64,000 bases of DNA from the NCBI RefSeq assembly GCF_001005725.1, contig NZ_LBIC01000003.1, positions 124,001-188,000 on the forward strand, in the 5' to 3' direction. Of the stretch, positions 34,615 to 43,155 are shown one piece after another; within the stretch, counting starts at the first letter, position 1, and each line of letters opens with the position of its first letter. This DNA is from Sphingobium chungbukense. GTDB lineage: Bacteria > Pseudomonadota > Alphaproteobacteria > Sphingomonadales > Sphingomonadaceae. The position numbers and the translations under genes were made by a program. Below the pieces are notes generated by a model. That model saw only the letters and a program-made list of their open reading frames with translations. It was not told where the DNA came from and searched no databases.

Positions 34615-37600
34615 CTAGGACGGGTGCGCATCCGTCTCAACGGGTGGAAGCGGCAAATTCTCCTGTGCGCTGGAAAAGCCCGGCTTGTGGTGGGCCAGAA
34701 GCTCGGGCGGCAGTATGATCAGGCGCGGCGCTGCGGTGTAGAGCAGGGACGCCTCGACCCGGTGGCCGGGGAAGATCACCTGCAAGGCCGCCGCATAGGC
34801 CGCCATTTGCCGCACATGCGCGAGCGGCACCTCTGCGACCGAAAGTGGAGATATGCGCCCCGTCTTGAAATCCACCAACTGGATCAGATCGTCGCCGATC
34901 AGCAGGCGGTCGACAGTACCCGCAATCACTGCCTCGCCCACGACGGCGGCAATGGGAGCCTCGGCCAGCGCGTCGCACCCGAAAAGCGCGGAGAATTGCG
35001 GATTTTCGATCACGCCCAAGGCCTGTTCGATGACGTCATGCCGCCGCGCTGGATCGCCAAGCCCCTGCTGTGCCAGCCAGCTATCCGCGCGGGTCCGGCG
35101 GCTTTCGCTCGGCACTTCCGCCAGTCGCTCGAACAGCCGGTGCAGCCAGCGGCCACGCTCGGCGGCATCGCGCATGGCGGGGGTCGGCGGTGGATAGGGC
35201 ACGTCATCCTCCACGGCGGCGGAAGGCGCAAGCGGCCGCGGCGGCCGCGCTTCCGCCGGTGCGGGCTGTCGCAGCCAATGCGGTTCGGCCTGTACGGGTC
35301 GATCCTCGGCCACGACGGTATCGTGGTCTTTAGCGGCGAGAAGCTCGCTCCCGCGCCAACTGCGCCGCGCCCCCCAGAGCGGATCGGCCTCCCATTCGGC
35401 ATTCAGGGAGACGAGCGCGCCTTCGACCGCCGCATACCAGCTTTCCGGTTTCACCTCGCCCTTGGCCCGAGGCCCGAGCGAACCGGCGACGACAAGCCTT
35501 TCCTCGGCCCGGGTAAGGGCCACATAGAGCAGCCGCCAATGTTCCGCCCGTTCCACGGCAGCGGCGGCTTGCGCCACCTCCCCGATCGCCCCCTGCCTTT
35601 CCGCCTTGCGCGGTGCGATGATCGGCAGGCCGTTCCATTCCAGCGAATCCGAGCGATTGCCCGCGTCGGGATCAAGACAGGCATCGGCCAAGATGACGAT
35701 CGGCGCCTGCAAGCCCTTGGCGCCGTGGACCGTCAGCAGGCGCAGCGAATCGCCCTGCGCGGCGGCGTCGCGCACGATCTCCACCTCGCCCCGATCGAAC
35801 CAGTCGATGAAGCGCTGGAGCGAAGGATGATCGTCGCTTTCAAAGGCCAGCGCGGCGTTCAGCAATTCCTCGATCGGATCGGCCGCTTCGGAACCCAGCC
35901 GCTCGATCAGGCGGCGGCGACCATCCATCGGCCCGGACAATATGGCTTCCAGATAGCGATAGGGCGTGGTGAAGTCCGCCTGCCCCAGCAACGCCCGCAA
36001 TGGCGCCAGCTGCGCTTCGTCCAACGTCCGGTTGAGATGCTGCCACAGGCCGATGCGCCGCCCGATCAGGCGCTCCATCAATTCATCCTGCGTCCATCCG
36101 ATCAGCGGCGAAACGAGCAGCGCTGCCAGGTTCAGATCATCCTCCGGCTGCACCGCGAAACGCAGCGCCGCCAGCAGATCGCGCACCGCCAGCGGCGCGT
36201 TCAGGCGGAGCCGGTCGATGCCCGCCACCGCGACCTTCTCCTCATAGAGCCGCGCGACGATCAACCGCGCCAACTCGCTGCGGCGGCGGACCAGGATCAT
36301 GATATCGCCTGCCGTCACCGGGCGTCCGCGGCTTTCCAACATCAGCCCGTCATCGATCCACTGCCTGATCTGGCGTGCAATCGTCTGCGCCAGGACCCGT
36401 TCCTGATCGGCGGCCCAATCCTCCTCGCCCTCGGCATCCTCGGACAGACCGGCAATGATCGGCTTCCAGAGCAGCACTTCGCCGGGAAAGCGGTTGGCAC
36501 TGATATGGCGGACTTCACCGGCATCGAGGCCCAGCCGCTCGGCACGCAGCGTCTCGATCGTCCGGTCCACCACGTCCAGTACGGCAGGCGTGGAACGGAA
36601 GCTGTGCTGAAGCGACAGGTCGTGGAAGACATGGCTCGCATCCTCCGCATGGCGCTGGAAGACGATCTGCGCGGCGCGGAACGCTTCCGGGCTGGTTCCC
36701 TGGAAGCCGAATATCGCCTGCTTGAAATCGCCGACGGTGAAGATGGTGCGGACCTTGTCGCCCTTCGCTCCTTCGCCCGCGAAGAATTCCGCCGCCAGCG
36801 CGCCCACGATCTGCCACTGGCTGACATTGGTATCCTGCGCTTCGTCCACCAATATATGATCGATGCGCTGGTCGAGCTTGAACCTGATCCAGTCCGCAAT
36901 GCCGGGCTGTGACAGCAATTGGGCGGTGTTGGTGATCAGATCGTCGAAATCGACCGCACCCGCCAGTTGCTTCGCCTCGGCATAGGCCCGCGCATAGGCA
37001 CGCCCCGCATGCAGCGCCCGGGCAAGCAAGGCGGCATAATCCGCCTGCGTTTTCAGGCCCAGCAGTTCCGTACAGCGCTCGTGCATCCGGGCGATGGCGT
37101 CGCCATAGCCGTCGACCGGCGGTGCCCATCCCTTGGCCGTGGAAATCAGTTCGCCATCGGACTTGGCCCAGACGCCATGCAGATCGGAAAGCGCCGCCGC
37201 CCGCGCCGCGGGATCAAGGCTCCGCCAGCGCGCAATCCGGTCGCAGCGATCCAGCGCCCGGCCCGTCCCCCAATCCGCATTCGCCTGCGCGATCCACGCC
37301 AGCGTCTGCATGTCGAACAGATCGTCTGCGCATTGCGCGGCGATATGCGCGTCGATATCGCCTTCGGGCAGGCCCAGTTCCCGCAGCAGCCAGGGCTCGA
37401 TATCTTCCGGCAAAGCCTCCAGCGCCTCCAGCCGGGCGGCGCAGCGGAGCAGGAAATTCTCCGCGCCCCCTTCCCCCATGCGCAGGCTGAGAGCCTGTAG
37501 CGCCTCGATCAGCGCATCGTCTCGCCGTTCCTGCGCGACCACCACCATGTCGGCCAGCGTCTGGCGCGCCAGCGTCGCCTGCTCCCGCTGGTCGAGCGGG

Positions 37601-38058
37601 CGGAAGCCCGGCGGCAGGTCTGCCTCCAACGGGAAGGCCGTCAGCAATTGCTGGCAAAAGCCGTGGATCGTCTGGATGCGCAGGCCGCCGCCCGTCGACT
37701 CCAGCACTTCGGCAAAGAGGCGGCGCGCCCTGTCACGGGCTTCGGGACCGGACGCCTCGCCCAGTGCCTCCAGATCGTGGAAGAGATCGCCCTCCTCCAT
37801 CTGCACCCAGGCGGCCAGCCGGTCATGGACGCGATCCGCCATTTCCGCCGCGCCCGCCTTGGTGAAGGTGAGGCAAAGGATATTTTCCGGCCGCACGCCT
37901 TGCAGCAGCAGCCGGAACACGCGCGCGGTCAGCACATGGGTCTTGCCCGTGCCGGCGGAGGCCGACAGCCAGACATGCGCGTCGGGCGCGGCGGCCTGCG
38001 TCTGCGCGCCGGCCAGCGGTTGCAGGGCTCTGGCCTTCCTAACCATCGTCGCGGCCAT
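34615..38058 (-). CDS. addA: AddA helicase-nuclease subunit of the AddAB break-repair complex
   Basis: A 1147-residue UvrD-like superfamily 1A helicase fused to a RecB-type nuclease. Walker A is [11 protein letters not shown] near residue 45, and [12 protein letters not shown] the Walker B region. The C-terminal nuclease shows [12 protein letters not shown] with the DxK residues and [10 protein letters not shown]. With AddB it resects double-strand ends for RecA. I chose the ATG at 38058 (MAATMVRK) because GGAGG lies 6 bases upstream; a second ATG at 38046 is possible. The start overlaps the end of addB. Confidence 0.95.
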   Translation of the reverse strand: MAATMVRKARALQPLAGAQTQAAAPDAHVWLSASAGTGKTHVLTARVFRLLLQGVRPENILCLTFTKAGAAEMADRVHDRLAAWVQMEEGDLFHDLEALGEASGPEARDRARRLFAEVLESTGGGLRIQTIHGFCQQLLTAFPLEADLPPGFRPLDQREQATLARQTLADMVVVAQERRDDALIEALQALSLRMGEGGAENFLLRCAARLEALEALPEDIEPWLLRELGLPEGDIDAHIAAQCADDLFDMQTLAWIAQANADWGTGRALDRCDRIARWRSLDPAARAAALSDLHGVWAKSDGELISTAKGWAPPVDGYGDAIARMHERCTELLGLKTQADYAALLARALHAGRAYARAYAEAKQLAGAVDFDDLITNTAQLLSQPGIADWIRFKLDQRIDHILVDEAQDTNVSQWQIVGALAAEFFAGEGAKGDKVRTIFTVGDFKQAIFGFQGTSPEAFRAAQIVFQRHAEDASHVFHDLSLQHSFRSTPAVLDVVDRTIETLRAERLGLDAGEVRHISANRFPGEVLLWKPIIAGLSEDAEGEEDWAADQERVLAQTIARQIRQWIDDGLMLESRGRPVTAGDIMILVRRRSELARLIVARLYEEKVAVAGIDRLRLNAPLAVRDLLAALRFAVQPEDDLNLAALLVSPLIGWTQDELMERLIGRRIGLWQHLNRTLDEAQLAPLRALLGQADFTTPYRYLEAILSGPMDGRRRLIERLGSEAADPIEELLNAALAFESDDHPSLQRFIDWFDRGEVEIVRDAAAQGDSLRLLTVHGAKGLQAPIVILADACLDPDAGNRSDSLEWNGLPIIAPRKAERQGAIGEVAQAAAAVERAEHWRLLYVALTRAEERLVVAGSLGPRAKGEVKPESWYAAVEGALVSLNAEWEADPLWGARRSWRGSELLAAKDHDTVVAEDRPVQAEPHWLRQPAPAEARPPRPLAPSAAVEDDVPYPPPTPAMRDAAERGRWLHRLFERLAEVPSESRRTRADSWLAQQGLGDPARRHDVIEQALGVIENPQFSALFGCDALAEAPIAAVVGEAVIAGTVDRLLIGDDLIQLVDFKTGRISPLSVAEVPLAHVRQMAAYAAALQVIFPGHRVEASLLYTAAPRLIILPPELLAHHKPGFSSAQENLPLPPVETDAHPS

Positions 38059-41014
38059 ACCATTCCTCCAGCCGCATGAGCTGGTCATAATCGCCATAAT
38101 TCGCGACTTCGGGATTCACCTGCGCATCGAAGGGCGCCGATCCGTTGAGATAGGCGGCGACAAGCGTGTCGAACTGGGCGTGGGCATGGGAGGTGAAGTC
38201 GGCGGTCACGATCTTGTCCCGCTTGCCCATCGGATCGACCGGGCTTTCGCGATAGCCGAAGGCATCGCCCTTCTTGGCCAGCGACCAATATTCGAAACCG
38301 CCCGCCACCGGCGCCGCATCAGTGCCCGGAAAGCCGCCATATTCGGCGATCAATCCGAGCAGCCCCAATTGCAGCGCATAGCCTGCCCTGACCTGCCGGG
38401 CGCTGGGGGGCTTGCCGGTCTTGTAATCGACGATGCCGAGTTTCCCGTCGGGCAGCAGGTCGATGCGGTCGGCCTTGCCGGTCAGCGTGACCCCTGCGAT
38501 TTCCGCGCGGCCTTCGATCTCGACCGCAAGGATCTTGCGCCCGGCGGCAAGGTCGCTCGCCACTTCCTCGGCGATCCAGCGGATCGCCTCGATCAGGCGC
38601 GGCTGCCAGAGCGCCTTCAGCAAGGGGTGGACATCGGGCCGATCGAACATCGCCCGCGCGCGTGCCTCCAGATCGGCCAGATCGCCGTTGCCCGCCTCCG
38701 CCCATTGCTGGAGGATTTCATGCACCGCCGTCCCGCGCCAGGCCGGTCCCGCATCGGCATCCACCGGATCGAGCCGCGCGAGGCGCAATATGCGCTTGGC
38801 GTAAAAGGCATAAGGATCGGCCTTCAGCCGGTCGACATCGGTGACGGGAATGAGCTTCGGCCGGACCGACAGGGGCGGGACCGGCGCGGGACGGCGCGCG
38901 GGCCTGTGCGCGGCCGGATGGTCGAGCACCCCTGCCAGCGCGGCATAGCGGTCGGCGCTTTTCCATTGCGCGCCCGCCATCGCCTTCAGCCGCAGCCAGA
39001 AGCGCGAGGCGACGGCGGGGCCGCCCGATCCACGCCGGGCACGGGTGATGAGGACGTGGGGTGCGCCCAGCGCGCTCGCGAAATCATGGGCGGCAAGGCC
39101 GATGCGGCTTTCCAGTCCGGGCAAGCCCAGTTCCCGGCGGATGCGCGGCGCCAACCAGGGATCGGGCGCAGGCAGACCCGGCCATGTGCCTTCGTTGAGG
39201 CCGCCCAGGATCATGAGATCGGTCTGCACCAGCCGCGCCTCGATGAGGCCAAGGATGCCGATGCGCGGATGACCACCCTGGGGCGGCCGGACCGACAGGC
39301 CGCTCAGCAGGTGATCGAGCAAGGCGGGGAGCGCGCGGACGTCCGCCTGACGCGGGCCTTCGCCGGCGGCTTCCTCCATCTCGGCGAAAAGGTCGGCGGC
39401 GGCGTGACCCTGATGCCCGGCCCAGATCGCATCCTGCGTCAGACGGCCCGCATGCTCGCGAATGGCGGCAAGCTGCGCGGCAAGATCGGATGCCGTGAGG
39501 AAGGCCTGTTCCAGCGGTTCCAGCAGGATGCGCGCTTCCCCCCACCATTGGCGCGTGCGGGCGCGCAGGACACGCTGCCGGTCCTCACCCTCCCGCTCCT
39601 GAAGCAACAGGTCGAGGCCGTGTATCCCTGCCTGTGGCCGAGGTCCGCGCAGCAGCAGGTCAAGCCCGCGCACGCCCTCCAGCCAGGTCACGCGTCCCTC
39701 GCCCCGCATCACCAGCGGATGCTTGAGCAGGGTCAGCAGCGCGACCGGCGCAAAACGTTCGGCCAGGGCCTCCGCCATGGCGATCAGCAAAGTGCCGGGC
39801 GGCAGGCGGGACAGCGGCTGACCGGCCGAATCGTCGGCTTCGATGCCCCAGCGGCGCAAATGCGCCGACACCCGCGTCGCCAATTGCCGGTCCGGCGTCA
39901 CGAGCGCGGCTGTGCGCCCCTCCGTCTCCACCGCCTCGCGCAGCGCGATGGCGATGGCCTGCGCCTCCTCGCCGGGGGTCGCGACTTCCAGCGCCTCCAC
40001 CCCGGCCAGCGATCGATCCGCCGTCCTGAGGTCACGCCAGCGACTGGTCAGGCGCGGCGGCAGCATGGCGTTGGAGATGTTGCGTCCCCGCACCGCCCGG
40101 GCGTCATGCTCACTGCCCCAGCGCCAGAGCGCCACGTCCTCGCGGGTCGCACTCATCCGGTCGAGCAGACGCTTGAGCGCATATTGCGGATGGGTTTCAT
40201 GGCCTGCCGGGGCGCGGCCGGTGATCGGATCGGGATCGAAGGGGCCGATCGCGTCCCAGCTCTCGCCGTCCATCTCCTGATCGAGACCGGCGAACACGAC
40301 CGCGCCATTCGGCATGATCGCGATCCGGCGCAGCAGGGCGGCGATGGCGGGGGCCGTGGTGGAAATGCCCGCTGCGATCACGAATCCTCCCGGCGGCTCC
40401 TTTGCCCAGCGCGCCGTCATGCGATCCAGCAGCCGGTTGCGGCGATCGGCAAGATCGATGCACCCCAGCCGCGCCAGTTCATCCGGCCAGCGCGCCAGGA
40501 GGATGGAGAAGAGGTCGAGCGATGTCTGCCAATGCCGGGAGAGTTCATCGGACAGGCCAAGATCGCCCAGCGCCGTGACCGGCACACGCTCGACCTGCAT
40601 CTGGTCGAGTACCGCGCCCAGCGCCTGGCCAAGCATCAGCGCCTGCCCCGCGTCCACCGGATGCGCCGATGCCTGCTGCACCATGCGGGCAAGGATCATC
40701 TGGCGGCGCATGGCGGCGATGGCGGGCGCAACAGCCTCCCCCTCGCCCAGCGGATCGAGCGCGCCGCCGATTTGTTCGCCCAGATCGGGATCACCCAATG
40801 TCACCAGTCGGGGCAGCAACAATCCGCCCCCCGATTTGCGCACGAAGGCGTCGCTGACAGCGCGGACGGCGCGGTTGCTGGGCAACAGGATCATCCCCTG
40901 CGCCAGCCTCATCGGATCGGCGCCATGCTGGGCGAGGATGCCCGCTACCAGCGCATCGGAAAAGGCGCGGTGCGCGGGGATGTTGAACAGGGCTGGCCGG
41001 GTGCGATCACCCAT
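38039..41014 (-). CDS. addB: AddB subunit of the AddAB helicase-nuclease
   Basis: A 991-residue partner of AddA. It has an inactivated helicase-like body with ILLPSNRAVRAV near the N-terminus, and a second RecB-type nuclease domain at the C-terminus with GIVDYKTGKPPSARQVRAGY supplying the active-site Asp and Lys. No four-cysteine iron-sulfur set is evident around the nuclease domain, unlike Bacillus AddB. MGDRTRPALF was taken as the start, overlapping the murU stop by 8 bases. The long opposite-strand open frame over this gene is a coding shadow. Confidence 0.93.
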   Translation of the reverse strand: MGDRTRPALFNIPAHRAFSDALVAGILAQHGADPMRLAQGMILLPSNRAVRAVSDAFVRKSGGGLLLPRLVTLGDPDLGEQIGGALDPLGEGEAVAPAIAAMRRQMILARMVQQASAHPVDAGQALMLGQALGAVLDQMQVERVPVTALGDLGLSDELSRHWQTSLDLFSILLARWPDELARLGCIDLADRRNRLLDRMTARWAKEPPGGFVIAAGISTTAPAIAALLRRIAIMPNGAVVFAGLDQEMDGESWDAIGPFDPDPITGRAPAGHETHPQYALKRLLDRMSATREDVALWRWGSEHDARAVRGRNISNAMLPPRLTSRWRDLRTADRSLAGVEALEVATPGEEAQAIAIALREAVETEGRTAALVTPDRQLATRVSAHLRRWGIEADDSAGQPLSRLPPGTLLIAMAEALAERFAPVALLTLLKHPLVMRGEGRVTWLEGVRGLDLLLRGPRPQAGIHGLDLLLQEREGEDRQRVLRARTRQWWGEARILLEPLEQAFLTASDLAAQLAAIREHAGRLTQDAIWAGHQGHAAADLFAEMEEAAGEGPRQADVRALPALLDHLLSGLSVRPPQGGHPRIGILGLIEARLVQTDLMILGGLNEGTWPGLPAPDPWLAPRIRRELGLPGLESRIGLAAHDFASALGAPHVLITRARRGSGGPAVASRFWLRLKAMAGAQWKSADRYAALAGVLDHPAAHRPARRPAPVPPLSVRPKLIPVTDVDRLKADPYAFYAKRILRLARLDPVDADAGPAWRGTAVHEILQQWAEAGNGDLADLEARARAMFDRPDVHPLLKALWQPRLIEAIRWIAEEVASDLAAGRKILAVEIEGRAEIAGVTLTGKADRIDLLPDGKLGIVDYKTGKPPSARQVRAGYALQLGLLGLIAEYGGFPGTDAAPVAGGFEYWSLAKKGDAFGYRESPVDPMGKRDKIVTADFTSHAHAQFDTLVAAYLNGSAPFDAQVNPEVANYGDYDQLMRLEEWYGRDDG

Positions 41015-41717
41015 GGGCCAGCATCGACTCCACGACCGGGATCGCCTGTGGCGTGCCGACATCGAACCACAGGCCCTGATGCGAAACGCCGTACAGGCGC
41101 CCGGCCTCTATCGCCCGGTTCCAGAAGATATTGGTGGAAAAGACCTCGGCCGGCGGATCGACCAGCAGGCGGGGCGACATGATCTGCACACCCGTGAAGA
41201 CGAAGGGTGCGACATGGGCCGTCTTCCGCCGGGTGAGGCGGCCGTTCGCATCCATATGGAAATCGCCCGGCCCCCTGTGGCAATTCGCGCGCGCAAGCGG
41301 CACCAGCAGCAGCAGTGCATCCATCCGCTCGGGGTCCCAGAGTCGGCGCATCATCCCCAGCGTTTCCTGCGGCCCGTCGATCCACAGATTGTCGCTGTTG
41401 GCGCAGAAGAACGGAGCATCCCCCAACTGCTCCCTGGCGTGCATCAGCCCGCCGCCCGTTTCCAGCAGCTTGCGCCGTTCATCGGAAATGGCGACGGCCA
41501 TGCCGTTGCAATGGGAATGAAGATGCGCTTCGACCGTATCCGCCAGATAGTGGACGTTCACCACCACCTTCCTGATACCGCCAGCCGCCAGGCGGTCCAA
41601 CGCATGATCCATCAGCGGCTTGCCCGCCACCTTGACCAGCGGTTTCGGGCGGGTGGCCGTGAGCGGGCGCATGCGCTTGCCCAATCCGGCGGCCATCAGC
41701 ATCGCGGTGTCGATCAT
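41007..41717 (-). CDS. murU: N-acetylmuramate alpha-1-phosphate uridylyltransferase (MurU-like)
   Basis: A 236-residue nucleotidyltransferase. The signature AMLMAAGLGKRMRPLTATRPKP binds the nucleoside triphosphate; CANSDNLWIDG and FDVGTPQAIPVVE are the metal and sugar-binding regions. Paired directly with an AmgK-like kinase, it most likely converts MurNAc-1-phosphate to UDP-MurNAc, bypassing de novo synthesis and MurA. That pathway confers intrinsic fosfomycin tolerance in Pseudomonas putida; here it is inferred from the gene pair. The start overlaps the kinase stop by 4 bases. Confidence 0.88.
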   Translation of the reverse strand: MIDTAMLMAAGLGKRMRPLTATRPKPLVKVAGKPLMDHALDRLAAGGIRKVVVNVHYLADTVEAHLHSHCNGMAVAISDERRKLLETGGGLMHAREQLGDAPFFCANSDNLWIDGPQETLGMMRRLWDPERMDALLLLVPLARANCHRGPGDFHMDANGRLTRRKTAHVAPFVFTGVQIMSPRLLVDPPAEVFSTNIFWNRAIEAGRLYGVSHQGLWFDVGTPQAIPVVESMLAHG

Positions 41718-42700
41718 GCGGGGGCAAAGTCCTCAAGGGCGTTGTGGCGCCTGTCGGCGGGGATGTTGGCCGCAAACCATACCGCCACGGGAGCGAGCGC
41801 CGGATGGGCAAGGTCACGTTCCAGCAAATCCCACATGCGCGGCAGGAAGGAGAGGTAACGCGGCTTGCCGTCGCGCTTCCACAGCCGGGTGAAGATGCCG
41901 ATGATCTTCGCGTTCCGCTGCGCGCCCAGCACCGCGTAGGCGGCGTCGAAATCGACAGGCGGATTGGCGAGGGCGCGATAATGATCCAGCATCGCGGCCT
42001 CAAGCGCGGGTGGAACGTCGCGCCGCGCGTCCTGGAGCAGCGACACCAGATCATAGGCCGGGTGCCCCGCCAGCGCGTCCTGGAAATCGAGCAGGCCCAG
42101 ACCATGCGAAGCCGCCCGGTCGATCAGCATGATATTTTCCGCATGATAGTCGCGCAGCACCGTGACGACCGGGCTGGCCGACTGCTCGACGATCGGCAGG
42201 ACCGCATCCCAGGCCCGGACATAGGCATCCTCGTCCACGGCCAGGCCGATGGCGGGGCAATACCATTCGGTCAGCAGGCCCGCCTCGCGCTGATAGACCG
42301 CCCGGTCATAGGGCGGAACATCGGCCGCGGGCAGGCGATGCAGTTCGGCCAACAGGTCGACCGCGCGGCTATACACCTCCACCTCGGCGGCGGGCAGTTC
42401 CTCGACATGCTCCTTGACGCGCAGGTCGCCGAAATCCTCGATCAGCACCAGGCCCTCTTCCAGATCGCGGGCCAATATCCGGGGTGCGGCAAAGCCGTTA
42501 CCCGTCAGATGCTCGGCAATGGCGATGAACGGCCGCGGGTCCTCGTGCGGTGGCGGCGCATCCATCAGGACCGCGCGGCGCGAACCGTCTATCACCCGGA
42601 AATAGCGGCGGAAGGATGCGTCGCCGGCCAGCGGGACGATCGCCGCATCCCCCCATCCGGCAGCTGAGAGAAAGGCGGGGGCAGCGGCGGGCGGGATCAT
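41714..42700 (-). CDS. amgK: anomeric MurNAc/GlcNAc kinase (AmgK-like)
   Basis: A 328-residue aminoglycoside-phosphotransferase-fold sugar kinase. Motifs include a nucleotide loop GDASFRRYFRV near residue 27, the catalytic LRDYHAENIMLID and LGLLDFQDALAGHPAYD with the metal-binding Asp. With MurU next to it, phosphorylation of MurNAc at C1 is the expected role in wall recycling. The ATG at 42700 overlaps the tsaE stop in ATGA and was chosen; an ATG 12 bases upstream (MVTDM) is also possible. Confidence 0.86.
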   Translation of the reverse strand: MIPPAAAPAFLSAAGWGDAAIVPLAGDASFRRYFRVIDGSRRAVLMDAPPPHEDPRPFIAIAEHLTGNGFAAPRILARDLEEGLVLIEDFGDLRVKEHVEELPAAEVEVYSRAVDLLAELHRLPAADVPPYDRAVYQREAGLLTEWYCPAIGLAVDEDAYVRAWDAVLPIVEQSASPVVTVLRDYHAENIMLIDRAASHGLGLLDFQDALAGHPAYDLVSLLQDARRDVPPALEAAMLDHYRALANPPVDFDAAYAVLGAQRNAKIIGIFTRLWKRDGKPRYLSFLPRMWDLLERDLAHPALAPVAVWFAANIPADRRHNALEDFAPA

Positions 42701-43155
42701 ATCTGTGACCATCGCTCCGTCCAAGCGCCCGGCACGCGTGCTGTCAAGCGCCGAGCGCCGTCGGGTTCGATGTCGATGTGGAACCGCAGGGCGTCGGGCC
42801 ACGCGCCCTCCCCCAACCGGTCCGGCCATTCGACGATCAGCAGGCTGTCCGTCAGATAGTCGTCCAGCGCCAGTTCCTCCGCCTCTGCCGCTCCATCCAG
42901 CCGATAGAGATCGACATGGGCGACGGGCAGGCGGACTTCCGGAATATCATAGGGCTGCACGATGGCGAAGCTGGGACTCGGCGCCTCCTCCTCCAGCCCC
43001 AAACCCTCCAATATGCCCCGCGCGAGCGTGGTCTTGCCCGCGCCAAGGCCACCTTCGAGCGCGATGACGTCGCCGATCCGCACCAGCCCGGCCAGTTTCT
43101 GCCCGAAAGCCAGCATCGCCGCCTCCCCGGCCAGGATGATTTCTGACTCAGCCAC
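42697..43155 (-). CDS. tsaE: tRNA threonylcarbamoyladenosine biosynthesis ATPase TsaE
   Basis: A 152-residue P-loop ATPase needed for t6A37 modification with TsaB, TsaC and TsaD. Walker A is EGGLGAGKTTLARGIL near residue 35; SPSFAIVQPY, HVDLYRL and VEWPDRLGE are family motifs. Its start overlaps the end of divL by 8 bases and its stop overlaps amgK by 4, so the whole run is probably one message. Confidence 0.95.
   Translation of the reverse strand: MAESEIILAGEAAMLAFGQKLAGLVRIGDVIALEGGLGAGKTTLARGILEGLGLEEEAPSPSFAIVQPYDIPEVRLPVAHVDLYRLDGAAEAEELALDDYLTDSLLIVEWPDRLGEGAWPDALRFHIDIEPDGARRLTARVPGAWTERWSQI

Noticed and set aside
37133..41182. A 1349-codon open frame on the plus strand opposite addA/addB
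   Set aside because: It is the antisense frame of two well-supported genes; GC-rich codon bias leaves few stops on the other strand, and its translation is low-complexity Ser/Arg/Ala-rich with no domain.
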